NCBI GenBank assembly: GCA_010015805.1
Contig: ML978124.1
Location: 2,108,001 to 2,172,000, forward strand
Direction of reading: 5' to 3'
Length of the DNA: 64,000 nucleotides
DNA from: Rhizodiscina lignyota
Taxonomy: Eukaryota; Ascomycota; Dothideomycetes; Aulographales; Rhizodiscinaceae
The notes below the pieces were generated by a model. The model made no database searches. It saw only the letters and a list, made by a program, of their open reading frames with translations, and was not told the origin of the DNA. Both the position numbers and the translations under genes were made by a program. This document shows, piece after piece, positions 42,974-54,400 of the stretch (positions are counted from its first letter, which is position 1; each line of letters opens with the position of its first letter).

Positions 42974-45715
42974 ATGCCGAGCCCCCACCTGCAATCCGCG
43001 TTCTCGCCGTACTCTGATTCACCAAGCTCACCTGCTCCATTCCCCCAGCAGTCAGCCTATGGAATGATGCAGAGGTATGTCCCATTGTTGGCGGATCTGG
43101 CATCCCAAGCCTTCTGGATACATTACCCGAACAAGGCTAACCGTGTGTTGCCGTCGTACAGAATATCAGACTCGTCCGATAAAGACTCACTGGTGCCTCC
43201 GTCACCGTATCCCGCGACGGTCGACCCATCACCTGTCGACTCTCAAAACTCAACGTCGACGGACGCAACAGACATTGAACTGGAGGAACAGGAGGAGCAG
43301 ATCCAAGAACGGCATGAAGATGTCACGTCCCCTAGCAACGATGAGATAGTCAGCCCCGCCAGCGCTGTAAGTCAAGAAATGGTACGTCCTAATCTACAAA
43401 ACGCTTCTTCGTCGTTAGGCGAGTTCGGCCCCGTTTCTGTTCCTGCAGAGAATCTTCTCTCGCAGCTGTCGGTGCGCGACATGGTCCTGTTTCAAGATGA
43501 TTTGTGGCGTAATGAAACGAGCGGCACAGCAAACGCGCGGATATGAATGCCGCTCCGGCCATTATCCCAATCGCCGCTCTATCTCATTCATTTTTTCGTG
43601 TGGTGGTTGGCTGGCCTCAATGTTGCGGATACGCAGGACTTTCGTTGCCCGTGCTGGTGCTCATGGAGTGGCTGACCGTGTGCAATTACAGCCTGGCAAG
43701 ATTAATACCCAATTACCACCACACTTACTCAGAGACGCAAATGATGGCCCGGACTCTGTCATCCATATTCCGTCTGGATTCAAGCAATTCGTAAGTTGTC
43801 GTTACGGGACCAGGAGTCTATGTGCTCATTGATGGTCTAGACACGAAAATCCCCACCACCATCCTCGCAGTTCAGGAGCAGATCAACCTCCTCTCCGTCA
43901 GAAAGGTCGGAGAGACTTTCTGAGAGATCTGAGAGCACTGTTGTCTCTCCCAATACTCCTGAGAAGGAAACATTGGCGGAGAGAGTATGTTTAGAATCCC
44001 TTCCTCTTTCGAATAGAGCTAACTGTGACCCATAGCGTGCTGCTGGTCTCCATACTTCTCCCATCAATACGTCGATTCCACCAGATACCGCTCCCAATTT
44101 TGGGATGACTCCACGGGCCTCTACTCGACAGGAAGCTGAAGAAGAGTATAGACGAAAAGCCCGTCTTAGCAAAAGTCTTGAAGGTGTGTGAGCTTAACAT
44201 CTCCCCTAGTTTAATTGATACTGACCGACTGCAGACATTGCTGAAGCCGATGACGCAGAGAAGCCAGAAGAGGAGGGAGACTTCCTTGAGGACGATGATG
44301 GGCACGATGCTGATGAATCCAGCATGACCTCTGCTTTAGAGAGCCTCAATCATGCACAAGAAGAGATAAGCACGCTTAGAAATGCTCTGAGCGAATGCTG
44401 GACTCTCTGTAACACTTTGGCTGGCCTCAGCTCGAATCATCGTGAGAGAATGTTCAGCTTCACGAATACTGGAGACATGCAGGAGCTGGCTTGGAAGAGT
44501 TGCTGGAGACTATGCCAGAATCTTTACGAGAGCCGCGATGAGGATCACAGCGCACAGATCGCGCAAACTTTGGAGCTGTGCCGTGAGTTCTGCCAGGCAT
44601 TGTTCGAGGCAAGACAACGAAGCGACGAGGCCATCGACTCTGTTCTGCGCGTGAGCTTTGAGTTGAACAATCACCTGTACAACACGCACGATCGTAACTT
44701 GCCGCTGGTCTTCCGCGAACGGACACTGGATTTCTATGTCACGATGTGTCATCGGCTCATGAAGCAGCGGACCTCTTTACCTGAGGAAACCGACTCGCTT
44801 CTTCGAGCCTGCTGGAGCTTGGCAGAAATGCTCTTCAGCTTGCGGCAAAACAATCGTGACAACAAGCCTCCAGATGAAGAGCTCCTTGGTTCTGCTGTCC
44901 AGGCGTGCTGGGAGCTCTGTGACCTCTTCCGCGAAGGCTGGTCACAGGTTCGACCAGAAAGAGGCACTCCGCGTCCAGCGCCGAGCCGAAGCAGCTACCA
45001 TGAACCAAAGGTTAATTCCGGCGCCTCCGTTGCAGGTTCTACTATCAGCTATGCGGCGAATCAGATGCTCCCTCCGTCTCGACCGACGTCCTCACTGTCT
45101 GTCCACTCATCTATGCCTCACATGAAGGCCTATCCACCAGAAACGCCTACAACCCTCTTCGACGAGACTGCCGACTCTCCGGCCGTGGACCCACAACAAG
45201 TTCCTAATATTATGGTCCTCGGCCCAGACCGCCATTCTCCTCCCCAACCAAGGCACTGGTCCTCATCCGCATCACAATCCAGCTACAGATCCGAATCCAG
45301 CCAGCGTACGTCCTCCACCGCGCGCAACTCTGCCGTCTACTCCGAAACTGGCGAACCGTACCTACCACGCCTGAAAGCGTTGATCCTTAAAGCCGCGATG
45401 AACGCGGGCTACAATCGCGCCTCACCCCAATCCCTCCAGAACTTCGTCAAGAACATGCCACCCAATGCGTTTGGCACGCAGCAGTGGCAGATGTTTCTAT
45501 TAGACCATTACCGCCGGCTGGTCCTGATGGATGCTAGCTTCAAGCCAGGATCGGACCTGCCTAGCGGCCGCAAGACTGCGGCCGAATTGGCCAGGGCCGT
45601 TCTGTGGCTCAGCAAGAATGAGCAATTCGGGTGGCTGCGCGAATTGTTCAGGGTAGTGTTTGGATTCCTGCCGGAGGAGGCGGCAGGAAGGGGAAAGATG
45701 TGGATCCAGACGTGA
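42974..45715 (+). CDS. Fungal protein of unknown function (DUF7624-like)
   Basis: Model: join(42974..43074,43162..43503,43637..43790,43841..43984,44036..44183,44235..45715), about 789 residues. The N-terminal third is Ser/Pro/Glu-rich and disordered. Conserved-looking blocks are LSQLSVRDMVLFQDDL, LQPGKINTQLPPHLLRDANDGPDSVIHIPSGFKQF, and a long helical domain from SALESLNHAQEEISTLRNALSECWTLCNTLAGLS to SWSQVRPERG-like linker. The C-terminal domain (YLPRLKALILKAAMNAGYNR ... WLRELFRVVFGFLPEEA) ends the protein. I believe it is the family catalogued as DUF7624, not verified. All joins are in phase; the 43504-43636 intron is the weakest, because donor GTGGCG is poor and the frame between 43384 and 43637 could be spliced otherwise. 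Function unknown. Confidence 0.75.
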
Positions 45716-45723
45716 GGAGCTAG

Positions 45724-45822
45724 CTGCACTGAGAGTGCAGACAGTCCTCCTTCTGTAGGACCTCCGCGAGGAACACTCCGCGAGCTATAGGCGCTCGCAG
45801 AAGATGCACCAGTGCGGTGCAT
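45724..45822. repeat. Stem-loops and direct repeat downstream of the DUF7624-like gene
   Basis: Immediately after the stop codon (45715) lies a perfect 7-bp hairpin (45724-45730 with 45734-45740, loop GAG). It is followed by two copies of CTCCGCGAG (45762-45770 and 45776-45784) and another perfect 7-bp hairpin (45804-45810 with 45816-45822, loop AGTGC). Several TCC-GCGA-GGA elements would fold into GNRA tetraloops. In the RNA this would give a structured 3' UTR; function unknown. Confidence 0.55.
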
Positions 45823-46200
45823 TGATGCTCTCCACAAACGCCCCAGAGGCGTGTGCATGCTATTCAAGCGTTGATATGTGTCATATTCGCGGCGCAGAAG
45901 GTCGCTGAAGTTCGGATCGCCGCAAGACGTTGTACAGTTGCATTGTCTCGCGACTCAACATTACATCCTGCTGCTCGTTATTTACTGGTCATTGGTCATT
46001 TTCGTCGCCATATACCCGAGTCGGTCGTTTCGGTGGTATCGGTCATGTCCCCTAGCCTGCCTGTCCTTTCCTCTTCACTTCTCTGGGCCGCCCAAGAAGG
46101 CGGTGCCTCTTTATCCCTATGTCGATATTTTATTTTCTAATTTCTATCAATGGGCGAGGACCATAGGCATTATGAAGTCATGCCATAAAAGTGTAGAAGC
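45823..46200. other. Convergent 3' spacer before the GGGAT repeat
   Basis: Between the convergent DUF7624-like and acyl-CoA dehydrogenase genes. No gene was recognised; it should include poly(A) sites of both. Confidence 0.4.
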
Positions 46201-46268
46201 GGGATGGGATGGGATGGGATGGGATGGGATGGGATGGGATGGGATGGGATGGGATGGGATGGGATGGG
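46201..46268. repeat. GGGAT pentanucleotide microsatellite
   Basis: Thirteen perfect tandem GGGAT units followed by GGG, continuing as degenerate GGGTAT/GGGTAC units to about 46292. It lies about 240 bp beyond the stop codon of the acyl-CoA dehydrogenase gene, probably in or just past its 3' UTR. The G runs on the plus strand could form G-quadruplexes. Length is likely polymorphic between strains. Confidence 0.97.
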
Positions 46269-46530
46269 TATGGGTATGGATACGGGTACGGGAGGAAAAG
46301 GCCCAAGTCGGGACGATCGCAGCGTTGGGATAGAAAGATTTATTATCATCTGGACATTCTATAAATGGTACATAATTTGGACAACATGCAGTGGTCAATA
46401 TTCCCACCCAACATTGAATGACCATGCGCCATATCGAGAATGTAAGAGACGATCCGCAACGCCGGCTTTTGCTATGTGCATGCACTGCTCATTCAAAGTT
46501 CGCTCATATCAGCCATCGAATCCTTTCTCT

Positions 46531-48035
46531 TTAATTCGTGTACTCCTTCTGCAACAGCTTCCCAATCGTCGTGAGCTGGATGTTACTCGTGCCCTCATAA
46601 ATGGCACCAATCTTGCTATCGCGCCAGAACTTCTCCGCCAGGCCCTCTCGTACAAAGCCCATGCCGCCCATCCACTCGACTGCCTGGCCGCTCACGCGCC
46701 CTGCAACCTGCGACGCCAGCAGCTTCGCCATCGCCGCGTCCTTGACAAAGTCTTCGCCGGCCTCCTTCTTGCGCGCTGCGTTGTACACGAGCGCACGCGC
46801 GGATGCAATGTCAACGTAGGCTTGCGCGAGCTGGTGCTGCATGGACTGGAAGGTGCCGATGAGGGCGCCGAACTGCTTGCGATCGTTCCAGCAGTACTTT
46901 GCCGCGTTCTCCCACGCACCCATCGCCAAGCCGGTCATCTGCGCCGCAATGCCAATCCTGCCTTCGTTCAGCAGGCCAATCGCATACTTGTACCCTTGGC
47001 CCTCCTCGCCGAGCAGATTCTCCTTCGGCACTTGCACGTCGTCGAAGTTGAGCACGCACGTGCTGCTCGCCTTGATGCCGAGCTTCTTCTCCTTCTTCGC
47101 GATGGAGAAGCCCGGCATGCCCTTCTCCACGATGAACGCCGTGATGCCCTTGTAGCCTGCGGAGGGGTTCAGGTTGGCGAAGACGATGAAGAAGCCCGCC
47201 TCCATGCTGTTCGTGATCCACATTTTGTTGCCGGTGATCTTGTAGCCCGAGTCGGTCTTGACGGCCTTGGTAGCCAGGGCGAAGGCGTCGCTGCCGGATA
47301 TGGGCTCGGAGAGGCAGAAGGAGCCTATTCATCCATACCGTCAGCAAATGGTGATTACCATGGTCAGATATGGATCAAAACATCCCAATTGGCACACATA
47401 CCAACCGTATTAGTCGCCAACCTGGGCAACCACTTCTCCTTGTTCACCTTGCTCCCGTACTTCATCACCGCCGTATTGCACAGCGTATTGTGCACATCGC
47501 ACATGACGCTCACGCTCGGATCCACCTTGGCCAGCTCCTCAATCGCGACAATGGCGCTGGTGAAGTTCATCCCCGCGCCGCCGTACTCCTCGGGTATCTC
47601 GACGCCCATGAGCCCCTGCTCGAACAGCTGCTCCACGATGGCCGGGTCCATCGTCTCCGCCTCGTCCATCTCGCGCACCTTGGGCAGGATCACCGAGTTC
47701 GCGAACTTGGACACGCTGTCGGTCATCAGGGCCTCCGTCTCGGAGAGGTGGGTGATGGGCGTGGGCGGGATGGAGGTGATGTCGAGGGGCTCGGCGCTGC
47801 GGAGGCGGGTGGTGGTGGAGAGACATCTTGTTCTGTTTTAGCGGTCATGTTAGTGGATTGAGGGACGAGTTGTAGGAAGAGACGTCTGCCAGACTGGTGG
47901 CATGGGCCGAAAATCTGGGGTATGGGGAAAGGGACGATGCACGTACCTCCATAACGACGCGCCCCTCGCATGTGACAGTCGTGGAGGCGCGATTGCCCGC
48001 AAGAGGGGACGCGATATTCTTGCCGCAGATGCCAT
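46531..48035 (-). CDS. Mitochondrial acyl-CoA dehydrogenase (short/branched-chain type)
   Basis: Model: complement(join(46531..47324,47402..47832,47947..48035)), 437 residues. The first exon supplies an Arg-rich mitochondrial presequence (MASAARISRPLLRAIAPPRLSHARGASLWR). The body shows the acyl-CoA dehydrogenase order: EIPEEYGGAGM, FCLSEPISGSDAFAL (FAD/substrate segment), GNKMWITNS, GYKYAIGLLNEGRIGIAAQMTGLA, QAVEWMGGMGFVREG and IYEGTSNIQL, with the YEGT Glu as probable catalytic base. It is closest to short/branched-chain (2-methylacyl) enzymes of isoleucine/valine degradation and beta-oxidation, passing electrons to ETF. No peroxisomal signal is present. Introns of 77 and 114 bp are in phase. 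Coding is G+C-rich, so a long antisense frame exists but is spurious. Confidence 0.93.
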
Positions 48036-49884
48036 GGTTTAGAAGGCAGAATTAATTACACGAGTCAAAAGCGAGTCTATCAGATGGACGACAGGATGCA
48101 GGCTTTTGTGGTGGTGAAAGAGGGTAGCGCGGTTGTCCCGCGGCTAACCGCGCCACTCGCCTCGCCCGAGTCGCCAAAAAGTCGGAGCCGTCCTTAAGAA
48201 GCAGGCTGTCTTATCCCGAACCCGAGGCCATTGCTAAAAGTAGTGAGAGTCATGCGCACATGGGCATCCCCAAGATAACACGATGATTAAGGTTCGGACG
48301 GGATCACTAAGGACAAAAGGGACGGCTCGTCCAACAAAGCGCAGCAGGGTCTGCGAGTCATGCTATTTGCGTGGATGGAGATAAAGCGGCAAACGCTCGA
48401 ATCATGGCGATTATGAGAGCATGTGAACTGATTGGGGACGACTCGACGAGTCTTGGAAGCGTTTATGGCGTAACTCAGGTGACCGTCCTGAGTAGCGAGG
48501 CGAAGAGAAGAGGGACGTTGGCGCAAGCGAATTGTTCAATAGCTCGCTTGCGTCTGTTCCAATCACCCCAGTAACGGCGAGACAAATCGTCGTGACCATG
48601 AATCGCAAGTGTGTCTCTAATGCAACTTCATTTGGGCAAGTGGTCATGTTGTGTGTCACCACCTAAGCCATGGTCCCTTGTGTGGATCGCTGCAGAGGGA
48701 CAGTGAACTTGATCGACTTTGTCGAAATGTCCGCGCTGACCATAAACCTGAAATTAAGCTGGAGACACCCCGGCTGCAGGTGTGCGCTAATAGCGTGTGA
48801 GGACGTCAGAGACAGATTGAACCTTGAAGTAGCCATCAATTTGGTATGGATAGCGAACTGAATCGAAAACGGCCAGCCATCATCTGTGCAAGTCAGACGG
48901 ACCTAGTGAAGGTCGACTTGTGCTCCGCGAGGAGCTTCTGCGAGGAAGACAACCTCCGAAACGCTAAGAAAACAAAGATAACAGGCCCAACGCTTGCAGC
49001 CCTCAGAGTAGATAAAACAAGATAAAAAGCAGTCTGAACCTAATTCCGCATCGCCTAGCAGCAAATAAAACGTTTTGAGAAGATGAATTAGCATAAGGTA
49101 TGAGTCCCTGAGCGCCATGTTTTGAAAGAGACAGCCTTCCCAATTCCATCCTATCCCGTCCGAGTTTTGATACGGAAAACAGTAGACGCGTGGCCATTTG
49201 TTCATCCACCAAAAGCAAGTCTTCGTAGAAAGACAGATGAAAAGTCGTGAATTTTTGCAACAGAAGCAAGAGCAGGTGACAAAGAAGCGGGCAAAAACGC
49301 TGCATGGGCATATGCAACAACCCGTTCTCGCCGGATATCAATACTTCATAAGAAAAATGGAGAACGAGGCCAAGCAAAAGTCTGAAGATTGCAGGTGTCA
49401 GACGGACGCCATTAAATCCAGAGTACACACAGATGGACATGGGTCGTTATATGCGGAGATTTGGAGCATTTGCGGGATCGTAAGATTCCTGAGTCCTTCG
49501 GTGTTGATGAGTGCGCGACATGCGCTTAGATTCGGTCATGTTGCTGATGATGGGTGTCGCACGGTCCATGGCGGCATTGGCGAGGCTTGCGGTTCGGGCG
49601 GAAGTTTTTTCGGGGTGAGGCGATTTCGTGTTACAGTACCAGGAGACCGAGAGCATGGGAATGTCGTTCCTCCGCGATGCGCTGCATGGAGGTCCTTCAC
49701 CTCAGGCAAAGTGGTGGTGCGCGGAGATCCGTCATTGGACGGGTCTGCGAGCTGTCCAGATGTGTCTTGCATTGCGTCAGTAATTCGAACACGAAATTGA
49801 CTATTGGCTGAGGCAAGGGAATGAAAATCGAGCGTTGGCGCATTCGCCACTCGTATAAACAATAATTAGCCGCACAGGTGAGAC
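48036..49884. other. Intergenic 1.85 kb
   Basis: Upstream of the acyl-CoA dehydrogenase and downstream of the LaeA-like gene. One GNRA-type hairpin (GCTCC-GCGA-GGAGC, 48922-48935) resembles those after 45715. No gene was supported. Confidence 0.4.
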
Positions 49885-51431
49885 TTACATGTTGTTGTAC
49901 GCGTGGTATTTGCGCGTGTTGATCTCCTTGCGCACCTGCTCGATCAGGGGTTGGACATGCTCTCTCGCGCTCCAACGATTTATTCTGGTGAAAGGCGCCA
50001 TACTGAGCGCTTCCAGGCCGTCGGTAATACCGAAGTTGTACCACCTGCTAATCTCCTTTTGGTGTGGATCCGATGGCCACGTTGTATATGGCGCCCTGAT
50101 AATCGTTTCTTGGATGTCGATGAAGCCCGCATTTTGGAGCATCTGCCGTGTATTGTGTTGGTATGCAATCGGTTTTCCGCTGCGTTGTGTCGCGTCTGCA
50201 AGGTAGTTGTACCAGTGCACGAGGTATGAGTCCGCTGGTAACGATCCGTCGTCGCACCGCGGTTGCAGGTCTATCTCGAGCTGCTCTATCCAGCCCTGGC
50301 CCGGCTTGAGATGTCTAAATATTCCTCGTGGTCAGCTCAATCGCCTTGCGTGGTGCAGCCGGCCGAATATTGACAGGCGCCTCGCTCAGCTGCCCGTCCA
50401 GCTGCCCAAGTTCAGGAGAACGCACGAGAAGATTTTCTGGTAAAGCTCAGGCCAGCTCGAGACGCTGCCACACGCCATCTGCAGATGGATCAGGTCCCAT
50501 GAGTTCTCCCCCAGTGTCCAGAGGCTCTCGTAATCGAGTGGAACGCGGAATCGGAGGTTCGGTGAAATTCTGCCAGATCAGACGATTAGCGACCACGCGC
50601 ACAGGATGGAGAGCGAAGGCATGTCTCGGATGGCTGCTAGGGCAAAGACTCACCTTAGGGGCTGTATGTTGACGAGATCCACGCCGACGACCTGTTATTG
50701 CCAGGGGTGTGTTAGTGCATCTGACCTCTGCAATAGCAGGTGCGCTAAGAGGGAGGATGGGCGGCTGCGAACCTCTGCCTGTGCGTGAGCGTATTTGCTG
50801 TGCAGAAAATGAGTTAGCGAACCCCTCCAAAAGGCGCAGCGTTGCCGCGAGCGCCGCGCCGACGGATGCTGCTTCCGTGCATGAAGGGGTGGGAGGCACT
50901 CACTCGGCCATGTCCAGCGCCCATATTCCTGTGCCACAGCCAAGGTCCAGTATTCGCGGGCCCTCGCCGTACTGCGTGGGATAAGTGTTGAACGGCGCCT
51001 GGTGCAGTTGGCCCTTTCGTGCAACTTCGAAAAGCTTGTGGTAGAGATCCATGCGATCTTTTTCGTCCTGCGCAGCGCACATGTCAGAACCCCTCACTCT
51101 CTCTGCACCGTCCGCCTCCTTGCCCGCTGCTGCCACTCCACCGCACTGGACAAACGCACCTCGTCGCATGGGTACATGTAGAGGCCTTTCCGAAAGCCAT
51201 GGTATTGCCGTCCGTTTTCCCAGTAATTTTCTTGCGGGGCCGAAACCGCTACTGCCAAACTGTGCGTCGCGTGTGCCATGGTCAGCTAGAGTCCAGAAAG
51301 TGATACAGTGTCTCGAGGGGCAGAGGCGCGCCAGCGCTTTTGCAGCAAGGAGGCTGCCTTCCCCGCGCCTGCATCGAGATTGGCGGCGTGCAGGAGAGTC
51401 AGACGTACCCGTTCGTTGCCATTGTCGGCAT
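49885..51431 (-). CDS. LaeA-like SAM-dependent methyltransferase
   Basis: Model: complement(join(49885..50314,50426..50569,50654..50691,50773..50797,50904..51067,51160..51259,51409..51431)), 307 residues. Six introns (75-149 bp) split the gene, with exons as short as 23, 25 and 38 bp; all joins keep phase, and several introns have clear GCTAAC/CACTAAC/GCTGAC branch sites. Key segments are [43 protein letters not shown], motif [18 protein letters not shown] (about 80-96), [58 protein letters not shown] and [18 protein letters not shown]. This matches the LaeA/Lae1-like family; LaeA itself works with velvet proteins in the nucleus to control secondary metabolism and development. Whether this is LaeA or one of its paralogues (llm type) cannot be decided. 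The last codon is followed by GTAAGT, so a further C-terminal exon is possible. Confidence 0.87.
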
Positions 51432-54400
51432 TGGTGATGGTATCCTCGCTGCTGCGAGCCTACCCGTCGTGTGGTGAAGTGCGGCGTGGCACCGCCCTGA
51501 ATTGCTTCAGAGGGTGGGAGTGGAATGTCGATGATGCAAAAGGGCTGGAAGGGCAAGGCCAGAGCGGGTGCGGAAGGGTCGAGCCTTAAACAAGCTCCAG
51601 CTGCTGGGACGGTAATGGCTGCAGGCGTGCACTTTGCTGCTATTAGCAGGTGGAGCAGGATGCTGGCGCTCGTCGTTACCGGAGGCGTGGTCGACAGTCA
51701 GTGCGAGCGTGATGGCAGGGAAGCCGCTGGCGGCGTCCGGCGCGAGGCTCGACAAGGCAAGGTTGGACTTGGTACGGGTTGAGGGAGCAAGCGAAACCTT
51801 ACTGCCCGGCCTAGAGAGCTCTTGGGTATGGGGATGGGAATGCGTGCGATGGGGTGCTGGGCCTGCGGAACTTTTAATACAGGCCCGGAGAGTCGTGGGC
51901 GAGTCACTGCAGGGGGGGAAGGGCAGTGCGCTCTCTGGATCAGAACAGCAGAAGAGGCCCCAGGCAAGCCCGTCCACACCAACAGCGTGCACTTGCCACC
52001 CTTTTCCGCACTGCCAGTCGACCGTGCGCGGCGCTTGCACTTGGCGCCGATGGATGGGAGGTGGATGGGTGTGGGTATGGGCACCGTCCGCTACACAGCG
52101 CCAGACGCGAGCATTACAGTATTTTGGGAAATGGGGGGAGCGGAGAAGGGGCGTCCGGCCTTTGCCTCTTGCAGCGCGAACGACCCGAGCAGGTGAACAG
52201 GATGTCGTATGCAGTCAGTCGTCAGGGCAAACCCGCGAGCTGACTGATGGAGTTGGTACAGGGCACGAGAGGCAGGCGTGCCAGCTGGTCACGACAGCTG
52301 GATATCAGCGAGAACCGGAGGAATGCGATGAGCTTATCTGCACGCCGCTCTGGGGGACAACTTGCAAGTGTGCTGAGCACGTACTTCGGTCTGGGTCCCC
52401 GGCGATATTGCGCTTGGGATGCTTGGGAAGCCTCGCTCCACTAGCAAAGAGCATCGGCGTTCCCGACGGCCTCGCGCGAACGCTTCCGCGAGTTTACAAT
52501 GCTCCATGGTATGCTACTGCGCTGCTCCGCGTGCTTGGAGCGGGCACGTCGTCGTACGTCCTCGGTGCTTACAGTTGTGATCCATCCAGTACTGGTAGGA
52601 GTGTCGCTCCCTACTGGCCATAGCCCCATCCCGCATGCTCGGAGAGGATGGCCTGTGCCGCTAGCGCTGCTTGAGCCGATCCGACAGAGTGGTTTGGGAT
52701 TGGCCTTGGAATTTTAGGCCGAGCCATCCCAGCTGGCCGGTTCATTCGTTACTTACGTGTGTGCCGAATAAGGGGCAGCAGCCCTTTTTCGAAACCCGTC
52801 GACACCGTGCACGCCGTACCGTCTGATCAAAACGCCCCATTAGCTCCCGGCCTGAGGCTGTCAAAACGACCTCGAGCGCGTGCGTCTCACTCCAGCGGGT
52901 CATGCCCGGAGCATACGCGGACGTCTATCATCAGCGTCATCGCCGCAGCCTGTTATTTTCGGCCGTGTCTGGTACGGATGCATTCCCTCAATCGCTGCTG
53001 CTGGACCATTGCGCCGGTTCAGCTTAGGTAGGTAGAAGGAATTAGAGCATTTTTTTAGTCTTACCGTTGCTAGATGCCGCCGCTTGCCGTGACAAAACAA
53101 GGATGTAGAGAAAAGCATTTTTGCAACCCATCTTCGATCTTCCACCACTCCTAGCAACCCATGCCTTCCGGCTCCAGCTCGTGTGCGAATCGGTTGTCTG
53201 AGGAGGACATTGCTGCGTGTCGTCCGGGCCAAAGCCTGCATCGGAATCTGGCAGCCTCAGCACATGCGCAAGCCCAGCGTGTGCAGATGGTCGCCCCAAA
53301 CCGTCGGGTGACTTTGATGAAAAAGCCCACTCTCAACTCCTCAACAAGACAAGTCGCCTCCCTGCCGGGTCGCTGGGAAGTGCAGCATCAGCATCTTCTA
53401 GTCAGGTACAGGAGAATACGAGAGACCCTGATGAATGCTTCAACCTTTTCAGCTGCGCGGCAGACAGAGTGGTATTCAGGTGACGCATGTCGTTCTGGAC
53501 TGCCATGCGGTGCGTTCCAAAGTGCGGCGAGAGGCAAAGCGACTGTATTACCGTTTCCAGGTCCAGATTCAAATTCCTGCCCATCTCGCCGCGGCATGAA
53601 GAGCGCAGTCCGCACCGAACTGGGCTCGACCCGAAAGGTAGGATAGCAGTCTACTAGGAGGAACTGATTACGCGAGAATAGGCCCGAAAATGCGGCCCTG
53701 TGGGTGTAGTAGTGCATCGTGGGAGCCGGCTGAGAGCGCGTGCAAGGAAAAGAAAATCGACATTTCCACGCCGGTCCAGGATCGTCGCTCAGAGAGGGGA
53801 CGTCTCGTGGAGAACCAGCTGGACGGGTTAAGAGATTGCAAGGGAGATCCTCCAATAACGTGCACAGCGCCTTCTTCCTGGGGAGTTCATGACCAGAGCG
53901 GAATTTGTAGCGGTGTGCATCACTGCCATAGACTTGTTCGACGCATCAGCCACGGCCGCTCTTCATCACTCAGCTAGCCCAATGCGCGCTGGCTCTCGGG
54001 TCAAACTGTCGCGAGTGAATAATCGTGAGGCTTGCATTCCGACAGTGAGGTAGGCTGGTGGAGTCGGATATCAAATTGTATCAGGTGATGCGGTGCGGAC
54101 GTCTTGCTGTCTGCGCGCTGCGTTTTCTTTCACGCCTGCCAAGCCACACCAATCTTACGCCGTGATTTCATGACGCCAAAGTAACGGGCGTAAGATATTA
54201 CCTGCGTCGCACATTGGCGGCAAGGGCGGCACCCTCTATTTCTCGACTTCAGCATCAAGAATATCTTTGAATCCTTCCGTCGGGAACTTATCGAGCACCG
54301 TTTGATTAGCTCGCGTATGTAGCCGACGCCCTGAAGATCGCACTGCTATGCCCCTTCCTACACCACGTGTCGTTCGCAGTCTCGCACACTGTGCACAGCA

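Noticed and set aside
46204-47841. 545-codon plus-strand frame across the GGGAT repeat
   Set aside because: It is antisense to the clear acyl-CoA dehydrogenase exons and arises from G+C-rich codon bias and the 5-bp repeat.
49441-49884. Extra C-terminal exon of the LaeA-like gene
   Set aside because: A GTAAGT follows the last codon, but no downstream exon with family-like sequence was found; any splice I tried reaches a stop within a few codons.
51634-52623. 329-codon plus-strand frame
   Set aside because: Low-complexity G+C-rich composition, no domain, and competing long frames on both strands; a chance frame.
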